Positions 1-11,164 of a stretch of DNA of 64,000 nt are shown piece after piece (the first letter of the stretch is position 1; each line of letters begins with the position of its first letter). The DNA is taken from positions 459,109,576 through 459,173,575 of the forward strand of contig CM077116.1 in NCBI GenBank assembly GCA_039619475.1, given 5' to 3'. The notes beneath the pieces are model-generated. The model made no database searches and had not been told where the DNA came from. It worked only from the letters and a program-made list of their open reading frames with translations. Origin of the DNA: Icerya purchasi. Taxonomy: Eukaryota; Arthropoda; Insecta; Hemiptera; Monophlebidae. Both the position numbers and the translations under genes were made by a program.

Positions 1-27
1 ATAAATAAAAATGTTAACAATCAACAA

Positions 28-898
28 CTAGCTGACCCATCCACGCGTTGCTGTGGCTTAGTAGTTATAATAGATTAAATTAATTTTTTACTTATTATTT
101 TGATGCAACCAAATTCATTTTTACTAATAAACCTGAAATTATTTAGCCGATTTTGAATCATATGCAGAGAATGAAATTATCCAACTAATATACACTTATT
201 GAATTTACATTTTATTTATCTAATCTTGAACTTTCAATCTGTAATCAATGACTTATTTACACAATATGCTAAATAAATTAGTTACATAAAAATTAAATGT
301 TATATATGAAGCAGATAACATCATTGGTTTCGAACTATTAGTTATATAATTTTATAAAATTGAAAATTATCTAAGCACTAATTTATGCACAATGTTCTTG
401 GTCAACCTGTCTTTTGCTAACACGAATAGGCACTTGATGGTGTTCTCACACGTGAGCAGCAGGCAACGTGCGTTTATTCTTAAAATTTCTTCTTCCGATT
501 CAGTAGCTCTCATAACACGCATGCGCCGTGCATTTCTGCTACGCGCATTGTTGAGGTTCGATTGTCTCCGCGGCATTACCTTATACTGAAATATAAAGCA
601 ACTGAGATGCCCAACAATGTCAGAGAGTTGCATCACTGCCACAATATTATTGTGGATATATTAAAATAATTTTTTTTTTTTTTTTTTTTTTATCAAGACA
701 GGACGTTTATTAAATACACTGAAATATAAATAAATTAAATGCCGCACAATATCGGACAATATTTTTTTATTCTTTTTCATAAACAACAACTCCGTAATAA
801 CACGAACTTTTTTGTAAACGACAGCGAAAAAACGTTTATTTTATCATTCATCGATAATAGCGCCATGCGCCAGCGATAAACATGGTTGCATTTCGATT
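28..898 (-). mobile_element. Helitron copy 1, 3' part
   Basis: Minus-strand 3' end of a Helitron: CTAG at 28-31 followed by T, preceded by a small CCAC/GTGG hairpin, as expected for the 3' terminus. It runs closely parallel to the intact copy at 38,900-40,082 until about base 898, where the sequence switches to the opposite orientation. It includes a T run near 669-690. Confidence 0.75.
367..576 (-). pseudogene. Helitron-borne ORF remnant
   Basis: A reading frame starting [20 protein letters not shown] that resembles the basic N-terminal stretch of insect Helitron proteins. No Rep or helicase motifs follow, so it is a leftover of an autonomous ancestor. The same frame persists in the copy at 39231-39431. 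The assignment is by remembered resemblance only. Confidence 0.4.
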
Positions 899-1317
899 CC
901 CGTGTCTTTATGTTTGTGCAGAATAAACTCGGAATTTACTTAACCGATTTTTATAAAATTTTGAAAGTACATGAAATTTAATCCAACTCTTAACAGATGG
1001 AATACTTTTTGCTTTAATTATTTACATAAATATTTTTGTTATATTAAATAATTCAATCAATCAATTAAAAAAAAAAACAAATTTAATTGTTGGCTATTAC
1101 TTTTTGCTATAATTATTTACATAAATATTTGTTATATTAAATAATTTAATCAATCAATTGAAAAAAACAAATTTGACGATTTTATTATTTTTTGAGCACC
1201 AACTACTTTTCGTGGCGACTTTGGTGTATCGTGCGATGTTAATCGAAATGTAACCAGGTTTATCGCTGGCGCATAGCGTTATTAATTTTTTCGCTGTCGT
1301 TTACAAAAAAGTTCGTG
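899..1317 (+). mobile_element. Helitron copy 1, inverted 5' part
   Basis: From CCCGTGTCTTTATGTTTGTG onward this is the Helitron 5' half, but in plus orientation, opposite to bases 28-898. The terminal TCTATATATATAAAAAT of the intact copy is missing at the junction. Bases 1241-1317 repeat 801-898 in inverted form, so the block is a foldback with an unequal loop. Confidence 0.7.
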
Positions 1318-3598
1318 GAATATGTATGTATGAATGTAGAATTAATATGTGAGTTGATGATGCAATAGTTCCCCATTATGTAAAATACATAGATAGGGAT
1401 GGTGCATGTTTGTTTTCGTCTCTATCTTATTTATTATATAATAATGAATTATTAGGAGTAGAAGAAAATGTATTGTACATGTTCTACCAGAAATATTAAA
1501 ATCTTTACTCAACTACTGTTATTTTGATTTTATAGTAATAAACTAATTTTAATAAAACGCTCGAGACAGAGCGGTTGAAAGATATGAGTGAAGATGTTCT
1601 CTTAAACGTGTAATTATGGGAGATCACCGTGTGAATATAACTTGATTTCTTCAAAACGATGGCTGTGTGTGTTGTTTAGTTGAGCAAAACTTTTTGTTAG
1701 ATTACGACGGACAGGTTATAGAAAAATCGACAATCTTCAGCTAAACGTGAAACATAAAGACTATTTTTTGTTAGACGGTGATAAACATGTTTCACCCAAA
1801 AGAGAGAGAAAGAATCTTTACGTAAATATAATTCCAGATAAAACAAAAACTTTTTAATGAATTTCCAAGTACAGATTTAAACAACACGGGCAAAGCCGTG
1901 GGGCACAGCTAGCATATATATATATATGTAATTTGTTTTTTTGTTTTCCATTTGTAAATAAGTGAGGAATGCCCGTAGCAAGAAATAAAAAATTAAAAAT
2001 GTTAAAGACGCCTATCACATCGACTGCTAAATGCCCGTTACGTTTCAGGCCTAAAATAACAACAGAACGTGTAAGCAAATATAGAAAAAAACAAAATAAT
2101 ATTTGATACTATATTTAAAAAATATATGTATACATTTTGTTTTGTTTTCTTTTGTTTAATCGTTTAGATTATTCGTAAGTTAAAAAAAAAAAAAAAAAAA
2201 AAAAACTATAAAAAGGTTATATGTAAAAAGATAAAGAATCGAAAAAATGGACTGCTGCCCCAGTCTAAATTGTTTACCTACCACATCTATTACTATCATC
2301 TGGCTGTTCATTCCAGCTGTGTAGGCCCTCATTTTACGATTTCATTAAATTTATTTAAAACATTTTTAAGTTTCACGAGAATTGAACGGCGCAGAATGAT
2401 GAGAAATTGCACTTATTTTTTGGATTTTGCTTTGAACAACCGTAGAAAATTAGAATATTGAAAAAACTTTTCCTCAATCCGCTAATAACAGACAAGCCAA
2501 CATTCAGGCAGGACATTTTATAATTACATTTTTGTATTTTTGGTTATTAACATTTTTTTAAATTTCGAATAATGTTTAACATTAAAGCACGGAAGGCGAT
2601 CAATAATTTAAAAATAATAAATCTTAATGAAATTTTTTTATTCAAATAATTGTTCAAAGTATAATTTACTACTCCATGACATAGGGAAGGTAAAAGTTGT
2701 GCACACAATATAAATTTACGCGTAGATGCAGTTCCGCATGTAATCTCCGCTAAAAAAATAACCGAAGTATTAAAACAGATAAAATAGAATTAAATAAAAC
2801 GAAAGGTATACAATCACTCCTGTTTTGAGCTCACAGCCTGGTCGCATCCTACTGTTATCGTAAATATAGCCCGGATAGAAATACAAGAAATTATACGGAC
2901 CCGAGGAAGCTTAACAAGTACACTACACGAGAAGAGTTTAAAATACCAACTCAAAAAGCTCAATATTATTACGCTTAATTATCAAAAATCTAATTACCTA
3001 AACAACTGCCACTTGTTTCGAAAAATATTGTTGCTTACGCTTATCTTGTATCTTTAGCAATATAAATTTTACTTGTACTTCTAGCGCGTACTAAAAATAT
3101 GTTTTAATGACATACTTGTTTTTTTTTTTAGAACAAGAGCGTAACAAGAATTTTATAGCAATATTGCTAAATTTCTGCTTTAGATTTAACGTTAAAAGGA
3201 AATAAATCGAAAATAGCCGCAAATGGAGTCAAACTGTTGGGAAATGACATCAAATTAAACGGTTCACAGCGAATATGCTATACAAAACGAAAGTTATCGC
3301 AAAAAAAAAAAAAAAAAAAAAGGAAGGAACAAAGCAGAATTACGAAGATTTTTAAAAATAGTAGCTTATTTAGCAAAGTTTATTCCACGATTATCAAAAT
3401 AATTGTTTTTACTTCAGGAAAATAGTGCTTCAGTCTGGACAAATAATGAAGAGTTACGTTTTAATAGATTAACAAAACTTTACTACCGACTATACATGAG
3501 CAGTAAAGAGGAATCAGTGAGGGTTATTATCTCCTAAGAATTTAAAAAAGTCAAAGTAGATTTCTTCTCACATTGTCCTCTCCATCCTAATGACGTAG
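1318..3598. other. Intergenic, A+T-rich, no gene seen
   Basis: Short open frames here have no recognisable domain. Long A or T runs occur near 2181-2205 and 3300-3320. It may include an unrecognisable 5' region of the jockey element that becomes readable from about 3,600. Confidence 0.5.
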
Positions 3599-4577
3599 TT
3601 GCTTGCGAAGCCGATCATGTGCTCCTTGAGTTTTTATCTTTATCAAGCAAATATAGATATACTATTAATATCTCAGTCTCACTTAATAAATAATAACTAC
3701 TTTCACATTAGAGGGTATGGGATGTATAGTACTATTCTCCCGGATGGCACTGCACATGGGGGTTCTGCTATACTAATTAAAGATAATATTAAACATTATG
3801 AAATCGAAAAATTCCAGCAGGAATATTTCCAAGCAACCAGCGTAAAAGCTCAATGTTTAAAGAGAAATATAATTTTCTCCGTTGTATACTATCCGCCAAA
3901 ACACAGGATTAATCGACAGCAATTTAATGTATTCTTACAAACGCTAGGTAATATATATAGTAAGCAAATATTATAAAGAATACGTACTGGGCCTCAAGGC
4001 TAATTACTTCGAGAAGTAGGCAACTGAAGGAAACCCTGGATTTAAATAGTTGCAATGTAATAACTAATGGATCACCTACATACTAGCCTAGTGATAGGAA
4101 TAAATTGCCTGACTTGTTGGATTTCTTTATAGTCAAGGGACTAGCTACAACACACATTGCAGTTGAATCTAGTTATGACCTTTCTTTAGATCACTCTCCA
4201 GTTGTTATGACGCTAAGTAATGAAATTATAACTAAGAAAGTTAAGCCAAAGATTCATAACAAAAACACAGATTGGTATAAATATAGAAAGGTTATCACTA
4301 ACAAAAGAAATTTAAATGTATCAATTAAAACTAAAAACAACGTTGAAAATCGACTACAAGATTTTACTAAGCTAATTCATGAAACTGCTTTGCTTAGCAC
4401 TCCTCAGGTAAAAGAAAGCTCTCCTGCAGTACATTATTCAACCGAGATAATACGTGAGATCATAGACATCCAATAGACAAAGCGAATCTAAATAAGCAGA
4501 CCAAGAAAGTAAAGAACTTAATAAAATAATTTAAAAATGATAATTTTAAAGACTCTATATCTCATCTTCAATCAATC
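3599..4577 (+). pseudogene. Jockey-family LINE, endonuclease region (decayed)
   Basis: Two frames cover the apurinic-type endonuclease of a jockey-clade non-LTR retrotransposon. At 3599-3976 it reads IDILLISQSHL and PDGTAHGGSAILIKDNI; after a frameshift, 4105-4476 reads NKLPDLLDFFIVKGL and YDLSLDHSPVV, the latter matching the SDHxP catalytic end of the domain. Stops and frameshifts make it dead. The element continues after a 2.5 kb insertion at about 7,063. Confidence 0.75.
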
Positions 4578-4578
4578 T

Positions 4579-4953
4579 CAAGTGCCGTACGCTACATAGC
4601 GCGTTGGCGCAACCTATTCGTACTCGTACATTTAGCTGTACCGATATAGGTTGTGTACCAGGCAATTGTAATATGCAACGCAGCTGTACACACGCAAGAC
4701 TACATTCGGAACTGATTGAAGCCGCTTGTTATCGCGCTACAAGTGCAGTCCGTCCGTCCGGTGTGGGTCTGCTGTGTACTGACCTAGCGCGCATATGATG
4801 TTGAACGTGGTGGTTTGCCATTGCCTTCCACGTGACTATTAGCGATTATATTTATTTATTTAATTCTTGTAATAAGTTTGTCGTCGCTCGGGATCGAACC
4901 CGTGACCGCCATATCGGAAGTCAAGCGCTCTAGCAACTAGGCTATCGCGACGT
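4579..4953 (-). mobile_element. tRNA-derived SINE, copy A
   Basis: The minus strand starts with a tRNA-like head (GTCGCGATAGCCTAGTTGC, A box; GGTTCGATCCC, B box), so it carries an internal pol III promoter, followed by a family-specific body ending near 4579. It abuts RTE sequence at 4954 and jockey sequence on the other side. It shares CTTCCGATATGG with copy B. Confidence 0.8.
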
Positions 4954-5835
4954 AGGCAGAACAATGGCAAAGCAGTTGGTCCCGACAAAGTGCATTCAGA
5001 GATGTTGAAGGTTATTGCCGAAACAGACGATGAAGGCCTTGAGGCAATAACTCGGGCATTCAACAGAATTTATCGCACAGGCCAAATACCAGAAGAATGG
5101 TTGAAATCAACGTTTGTAGCAATTCCCAAAAAGGCGAACGCTGCAGGATGTGACGACTACCGCACGATTAGCCTTATGTCGCATGCACTAAAGACCTTCC
5201 TTAGTATAATACATAACAGAATTTATAAGCGATGTGAAGAGCGCATGGGAAGAACGCAATTTGGGTTCAGAAATGGCATGAGCACGCGCGAAGCTCTATT
5301 TGCAATGGTCACCTCTGCTCTTCAACATATATGCTGAGGCGATATTCGAACAAGCTCTGGAAGAAGATGAAGGAGGTATACGGGTAAATGGCACCACAAT
5401 CAATAACATCAAATACGCCGACGACAGTCTGATATTGGCAGACAGTCAAGCCAAGTTACAGGAGATGATGGATAAAATTGTTCGAGTTAAAACCAAAATT
5501 ATGGTTTTTGCGAAAAAACCAAGACCTTTTACATTACGTATTCAAAACGCAGTAATAGAACAAGTCTCCTCAATTAAATACCTGGGCACCACATTAGATG
5601 ATCGATGCGACCCGAAGAAAGAAGTCAAATCACGAATTGCTCAAGCAAAGGCTTCGTTCCTCTCCATGAGAAACGTATTTACACGAAAAGAATTGAACAT
5701 CCAGCTCAGATTAAGGCTCGTGAAATATTATGTGCACTCAATTCTGACATACGGCTGCGAATGCTGGACGCTGGATGCCGAATTGGAAAAGAGAATAACG
5801 GCATTTGAGATGTATAATCGTATGCTCAATTCTGA
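4954..5835 (+). pseudogene. RTE-like LINE reverse transcriptase (decayed)
   Basis: Starts with NGKAVGPDKVHSEMLKVI, then RTGQIPEEWLKSTFVAIPKK, DDYRTISLMSHALK and FGFRNGMSTREALFAM, RT motifs of RTE-type or related LINEs. The frame then jumps to SPLLFNIYAEAIFEQAL and NNIKYADDSLILADS, so the YADD catalytic motif is intact, but the segment with the first catalytic Asp (AFD-type motif) has been deleted near 5300. It breaks off at about 5835 and a matching tail resumes at about 6690. Confidence 0.75.
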
Positions 5836-6689
5836 TGTCACGTCACTCTGGCTTCTCCAAACTCCTCCAATTTCACGAGTAGATCAATAAAAGGACGGAG
5901 AAACCACCCAAACTAAACAAATAGCTATCGCACAGCGGCTCGGGTTGCCGTGTCCTCCGAACTATCAACCAAGCCTGGAGGCTCGTGTTATGTGTCACGT
6001 AATAGACGCGAATAAATTCAAATTATTGATAAAAAAGATATATTCATACACAATTAGACCACGCGTCGGTGACTAGAGTATTTCGGAACAAAGCAGGTGA
6101 TCGACACATTTAACAGATAAACAACGCGAATATGAAAATATTAAAAATTCTTCACACGTATTAATTATTATGTCGACGGACAAATAATTTAATTTAAAAA
6201 TTGATGCGGGTCCGCTGACCACGCAACGCTTCAAATTACGATAACTCTTTTTAGAGCAAAACGGATACTCACTCTTGACGAACGAGCGCAAGACTCGCGA
6301 AAACCCAGGTAGTCGATCAGCTGTCGATACTGCCCGACCACTCGCAACGACACATCATGCTTATCAAACGCGTAATTTTTGGCAAAATTACGTCGCTTTA
6401 GTCGGGCAGTGTATCCGTGTCTAGCCTTAGTTAATTCTACGTTATTATAATTGTGTTGGTACGGCATCGGAATTATATTCCAACTTCCCAACCGTTCGAA
6501 CCATTTAATCAGCTACTTTACTTTACTCGGTTCGAACATTACGAGAGAATTATATACGAAATACTATGCTGTGTTGATCGATAATAAATAAAATAAGGAA
6601 TATAAAATTTAATCTATGTTTTTCATTTCCCACAGCATAGTAAAGCCAGAATTCCAAACACAAAATCAATATTTTATTTACGTTACTCA
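5836..6689. other. Unidentified insertion inside the RTE element
   Basis: About 850 bases separate the RTE body from its C-terminal tail. It is somewhat richer in CG dinucleotides than its surroundings, contains TGTTATGTG near 5987 and an inverted pair (ACTATGCTGTG / CACAGCATAGT) at about 6566-6644. It could be a solo LTR or another element, but I found no convincing target duplication. No coding signal. Confidence 0.35.
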
Positions 6690-7048
6690 TTGTAGGCTCA
6701 TGACAATATATAGACGAATAATGAAAATTCCATGGACAGATAAAGTTACTAACATAGAAGTATTAGCTAGAATACAAAGGAAACCAGAACTCCTCGATAC
6801 TGTGAAAGAAAGGAAAATCAAATATCTCGGACACGTCATGAGAGGAGAAAAATACGAGTTACTACGAATCATACTGGAGGGAAAAATTACTGGAAATAGG
6901 TCAGCAGGTCGACGCCGAAACTCATGGCTCAAAGACATCCGAAAATGGCTGGGACGCACATCAGTGGAGATCTTCAGGGCAGCCGTTTCAAAGATACAGC
7001 TATGTATGTGCATCTCCAACCTCCGCAGAGGAGAAGGAGAATGAAGAA
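6690..7048 (+). pseudogene. RTE-like LINE C-terminal tail
   Basis: Reads RRIMKIPWTDKVTNIEVLAR, then IKYLGHVMRGEKYELLRIIL and RRRNSWLKDIRKWLGRTSVE, the conserved C-terminal region of insect endonuclease-reverse transcriptase LINEs, ending ISNLRRGEGE and a GAAGAAGAA tail typical of such 3' ends. It overlaps the end of the 5' fragment by a few residues, so it may be one element split by an insertion or a second copy. Confidence 0.7.
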
Positions 7049-7062
7049 GAAGATATCATCTT

Positions 7063-8083
7063 CATCCTATCAGAGCGGCGACTACTCCTTGTGGAGAGCA
7101 ACGCGTTATCTAAAAAGACCAAAACAACTACTTCAACCGCTCAAAATGAATAATGGAAGGTGCATTGTGATAAGGAAAAAGCTGATGAATTTGGTGAATA
7201 TCTAGCTGATGTATTTAGCCCGTATGAAGAAAATGAAAGTTTACCAGATCCGATTTATAATATGAATTTGCATTTACCTATTAAACTGGCTTCCCCTAGG
7301 GAAATTAAATCAGTTACCAGAAATATGAACCCAAAACAAGCTCCCGGTTACGATTTCATAACGGCTAGAGCTCTAAAAGAACTGCCGCGAAAGGGACTAT
7401 TAATGTTGACTTATTTATTCAATGGAATAATTGGAACCTCGCATTATCCGATTCAGTTGAAATTTTCGCAAATTATTTTAATTCCGAAACTTGGTAAGCC
7501 CCCAGTAGAGCTAACGTCGCATAGGCCAATTTCATTGCTACCGGTTATGTCAAAATTGATCGAGACATTGTTACTAAAAATAATTCTCCCAATAGTGGAA
7601 TTTCAGCAATTAATTTCTTCACACCAGTTTAGGTTTAGGGAGCAACACTCAACCATTCAGCAAGTGCATAGATGCATAGGGTGGTTGAAAAAATTGAGAA
7701 TGATCTGTAGGAAAAGAGGATTTGTGATTCGGTTTTCCTGGACGTGAGTCAGGCCTTTGATAAAGTATGGCATGATGGGTTGTTGTATAAGCTACGAAAT
7801 CATTTACCTTATTAATATTACAAAATATTAGAAACATATTTAGATGAAATATACTTCCAAGTCAAGTAAGAAGAGGAGTTATCCGATATCTATCCGGTAA
7901 GAGCTGGGGTGCCGCAGGGGGGGGTCCCCTTTTGTGTATCATCTTTACAGCAGATCTTCCTGTTTCGAACGAGTCTCGTACTGCTACTTTTGCACATGAT
8001 ACGGCCGTTCAGTGCTCTAATAAATGCCCACATAAAGCTAATACCACGCTGCTGTAGGCGATGGAGAATTAAGACCAACGAAG
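7063..8083 (+). pseudogene. Jockey-family LINE, reverse transcriptase (continuation)
   Basis: Resumes with SGDYSLWRATRYLKRPKQLL, then NPKQAPGYDFITARALKELP, KPPVELTSHRPISLLPVMSK and, after a frameshift, FLDVSQAFDKVWHDGLLYKL (first catalytic Asp motif) and GVPQGGV. The FADD box is mutated to FAHD at 7989-8000, so even without frameshifts the enzyme would be inactive. Confidence 0.8.
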
Positions 8084-8099
8084 ATAAGTCGATCCACAT

Positions 8100-8502
8100 C
8101 TTTTTTTTCTTCTTTTTCTTGAGCATTTTCTCGCGAGCGGAGTCTGCTATTTTTAGTAGATGCGACAAGTGAATGAACCAACCGGCCTGTCGCCCGAGCC
8201 TGACGTTGGTATAGGCAATTGTTGTATGCAACGCCGGTGGTGTCCATACGCAAGACTACATTCGGAACTGATTGTAGTCGCTTGCTATCGTGCTACAAGT
8301 GCAGTCCGGTGTGGATCTGCTGTGTACTGACCTAGCTAGCATATGATGTTGTACGTGGTGGTTTGCCATTGCCACCACGTGATTACTAGCGATTATTTAT
8401 TTTTATTTTATTTAATTTTTGTAATAAGTTCGTCGTCGTTCGGGATCGAACCCGTGACCACCATATCGGAAGTCAAGCGCTCTAGCAACTAGGTTATCGC
8501 GA
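8100..8502 (-). mobile_element. tRNA-derived SINE, copy B
   Basis: Same family as copy A (tRNA head at about 8430-8502 on the minus strand). Flanked by an imperfect 16-base target duplication, ATAAGTCGATCCACAT at 8084-8099 and ATAAATCGGTCCACAT at 8503-8518, which shows that it inserted into the jockey reverse-transcriptase frame (DKSIHI). It ends in a T-rich tract near 8100-8120. Confidence 0.85.
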
Positions 8503-8518
8503 ATAAATCGGTCCACAT

Positions 8519-9180
8519 ATTATTCACTAATAGGCATACAGATCATCATTAGCCTATTAAAATGGACAATAAAATAATACCGGTAAAACAGGAAGTAAAG
8601 CATCGGGGCATGCACATTGATTGCAGGCTGACATGGCGCAAGCATATCGTGACAAAAGCAAACAAATTAAATATTAGAACAAGGAAGATGTATTGGTTAC
8701 TGGGCAAAAACTCGCCACTCTCTGTAGATAATAAAATATTACTTTACAGGTAGATTCTTGCTCCAATATGGAGGTATGGTTGCGAACTGTGGGGCTGCAG
8801 CGCAGATTCAAATATAAATATAATACAGCGATATCAAAATAAGACGTTGAGAGCACTTAATGCTGCATTATACACGTAAGTAATAAAACTTTCCGCCAAG
8901 ATCTTAACACTCTTTATATAAGGGAGGTTATTGTAAAATCAGCCGCGAGACACATCGGAAGACTTCAAATTCATACGAACGTACTAGCGGTAGCCTTACT
9001 GAATAACCCGAGGGAGACACATCGGCTGCGCAGTTACAAGCCATTCGACTTAAGTGCTTAAATTAAGTTTGAGTACTACGTCAGTGGGCGGGGATCGTTC
9101 AAGTGTTTAGAGTATGCAACAGAATCTAGTAATAGTCCAATGGGTATAGATTAGCATAAAAAAAAAAGAAAAAAAAAAGA
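8519..9180 (+). pseudogene. Jockey-family LINE, C-terminal region and 3' tail
   Basis: After the SINE the jockey frame continues: MDNKIIPVKQEVKHRGMHID, LTWRKHI, RKMYWLLGKNSPLSVDNKIL, then shifted frames with YGCELWGC-like residues and NPRETHRLRSYKPFDL near 9000-9055. This is the usual C-terminal end of jockey ORF2. An A-rich tail at about 9157-9180 marks the 3' end. Confidence 0.75.
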
Positions 9181-10283
9181 AACTCTTTCTGTGGAGCATC
9201 TTGCTTTGTATTTCTATCTGTTGGGTTGGGGCTTCTTACTCCTTATATACTGTCTTTTCCTTCCCCACTAATTATTCCTGCTATTTGTTCCTTTTTATCA
9301 AAGATTTCTGATCGGATTAAAATAGAACCGACTTTTTTCCTTTCTATTTGTTTCTGGATAAAGATCCTTGGTTGACGAGCCTAAAAAAAAAAACAACTGG
9401 TGAAGAAAAATCAGTTTCATTCAATAATGAAATCTGTCCAACGCAGAAATTTAAAGAAGGTACAATTTCTTTTTTTCTATAATTTCTCTATAAAATAAAA
9501 AACACATGTGTTGATTTAATAAAATTATTTGTAATTGTAAAATTTTTTTATAAATTTTATGCTAAAAATTCTTTAAAAATTAATCTTAAATTAATCTTAA
9601 ATTAATTTAAAAAAGCATTTTTTACGCAGTAACGAAGTGTGCTTTTAACGGCCGAAAAATCTTTTTCAATCTCTCCTCGAGGGAAAACGCCGGTGCAACT
9701 AGACGTGTTTTAGCACAGTACGGTACGAAATAGAAAATAGCGCTATCTTGCGAAGCAAATCCGTTCGGTAATTAGTGAATGGAATCTGAACATTAGTCTC
9801 GTATAATAGTATTCAACGAAATTCTAATTATACCGAAAAAAAGTTTTTAAACGGTTTCATTGTTTTTTTCCTTTTGGTCGACAAAAGTTTACTATTTAAA
9901 TGGAAACCATTAATAGCAATTATCAAAAAAAAAAAAAAAAAAAACCCTAAAGAAATAAATTTTCACCAGGCACCTTTAAAGATTGATAAGATTATTGCTG
10001 TTGTATTCCCGGCTGGAGTACAAGGTACAGAACGATTATTTCGCGTAAGTCGAAATAAACCGAGACGAAACTGTTAATATTGCGTTTATTTGACACGACA
10101 ATAATACCGATGATCGCGGTTACGCGGAAATAACTAACAGAGCCTTTCGTAAGTCTGTAACGACACGATTAGAGCAATTCGACGCTAAAGGCTAATCGGA
10201 CAGACTGGCCTATCGAATCGATTACTCCGAGTATCACCGAGAATACTGTTCTAAAAGTTCTAAAAAAAAGTCAGACCTTATAC
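9181..10283. other. Intergenic, no gene seen
   Basis: A+T-rich with A runs at 9384-9393 and 9925-9945. No domain in any frame. Confidence 0.5.
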
Positions 10284-10565
10284 ATTAAAATCTGGTGAAA
10301 GACACAAGTGACAGCGTTATTCGTAACGTAACTTGCGATTAATGGTGAAGCAACGAATACGCAGCGTAAACGAATAATCGGTTAATTTGGCCGCGTATTA
10401 AGCCGGAATTCGGTATGCAACATTTATTAAAATCCGGTGAACGACGATATGAGAAAAAGTTGCTTTGTTCGCAACGTAACTTGCGATAAACGGATAAGTA
10501 GTGAATGCGCAGCGTAAGCGAATAACCAGATTAAGTAAGCCGTGAGTACTGTTAGACAAAAAAAT
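10284..10565. repeat. Imperfect tandem duplication, about 142 bp
   Basis: ATTAAAATCTGGTGAAAGAC at 10284 recurs as ATTAAAATCCGGTGAACGAC at 10426, and the following GTAACTTGCGAT..GCGCAGCGTAA..CGAATAA blocks recur at the same spacing. Two diverged units; function unknown. Confidence 0.7.
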
Positions 10566-11008
10566 GAATAACGTTTGTTTAAGAAAAATGAAAAGTACGT
10601 ATACTCGAACTTATGTATATCGAAGAAAAACATTACAGCTCGTTGTCCAAAGCAAGAAACTATTAAATTCTACTTACGTGAGTAATAAATTAAAGTAAAT
10701 TCAGTTATTGCTACATCAAAAAAAAAAGAACATAACTAACCACACTGAAGTGAAGGTTACGAACAATCTGGAAGAGTGATAAAAACAGCATACCAGACGT
10801 TAAAATGTACCGGAGAGTACAGGAAGTTAAATTTGCATAGAAACATTTTTTTTTTTTTCTTGCAAAAATACGTAATAATACAGCAGCTCTATGAAAAGAA
10901 TTATTCATCTTATTCATAAAGCATATCGAGAAGCTGTTTCGGATAAAAAAGTTGCCTCCGAAAGTATTTAGTGGCTGGGGCCAACTAAAGATATTGAAAA
11001 AACACAAT

Positions 11009-11156
11009 ATACGGTTCTTTAATATGTTAAAAATACGGTTCTTTAATATGTTAAAAATACGGTTCTTTAATATGTTAAAAATACGGTTCTTTAATATGTT
11101 AAAAATACGGTTCTTTAATATGTTAAAAATACGGTTCTTTAATATGTTAAAAATAC
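11009..11156. repeat. 24-bp minisatellite, six units
   Basis: Unit ATACGGTTCTTTAATATGTT plus AAAA, six near-perfect copies from 11009. Because 24 is a multiple of three and the unit lacks stops in some frames, both strands show repetitive open frames (NRIFNILK on minus, IRFFNMLK on plus). These are consequences of the repeat, not evidence of a gene. Confidence 0.95.
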
Positions 11157-11164
11157 GATTCAAT

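Noticed and set aside
6566..6644. Inverted pair ACTATGCTGTG / CACAGCATAGT as the TIR of a MITE
   Set aside because: Only about 11-12 bases pair, no target duplication is visible, and the interval is only about 80 bases.
10711..11163. 150-residue minus-strand frame with repeated NRIFNILK
   Set aside because: The repetition is the 24-bp minisatellite read in frame; the remainder is not protein-like.
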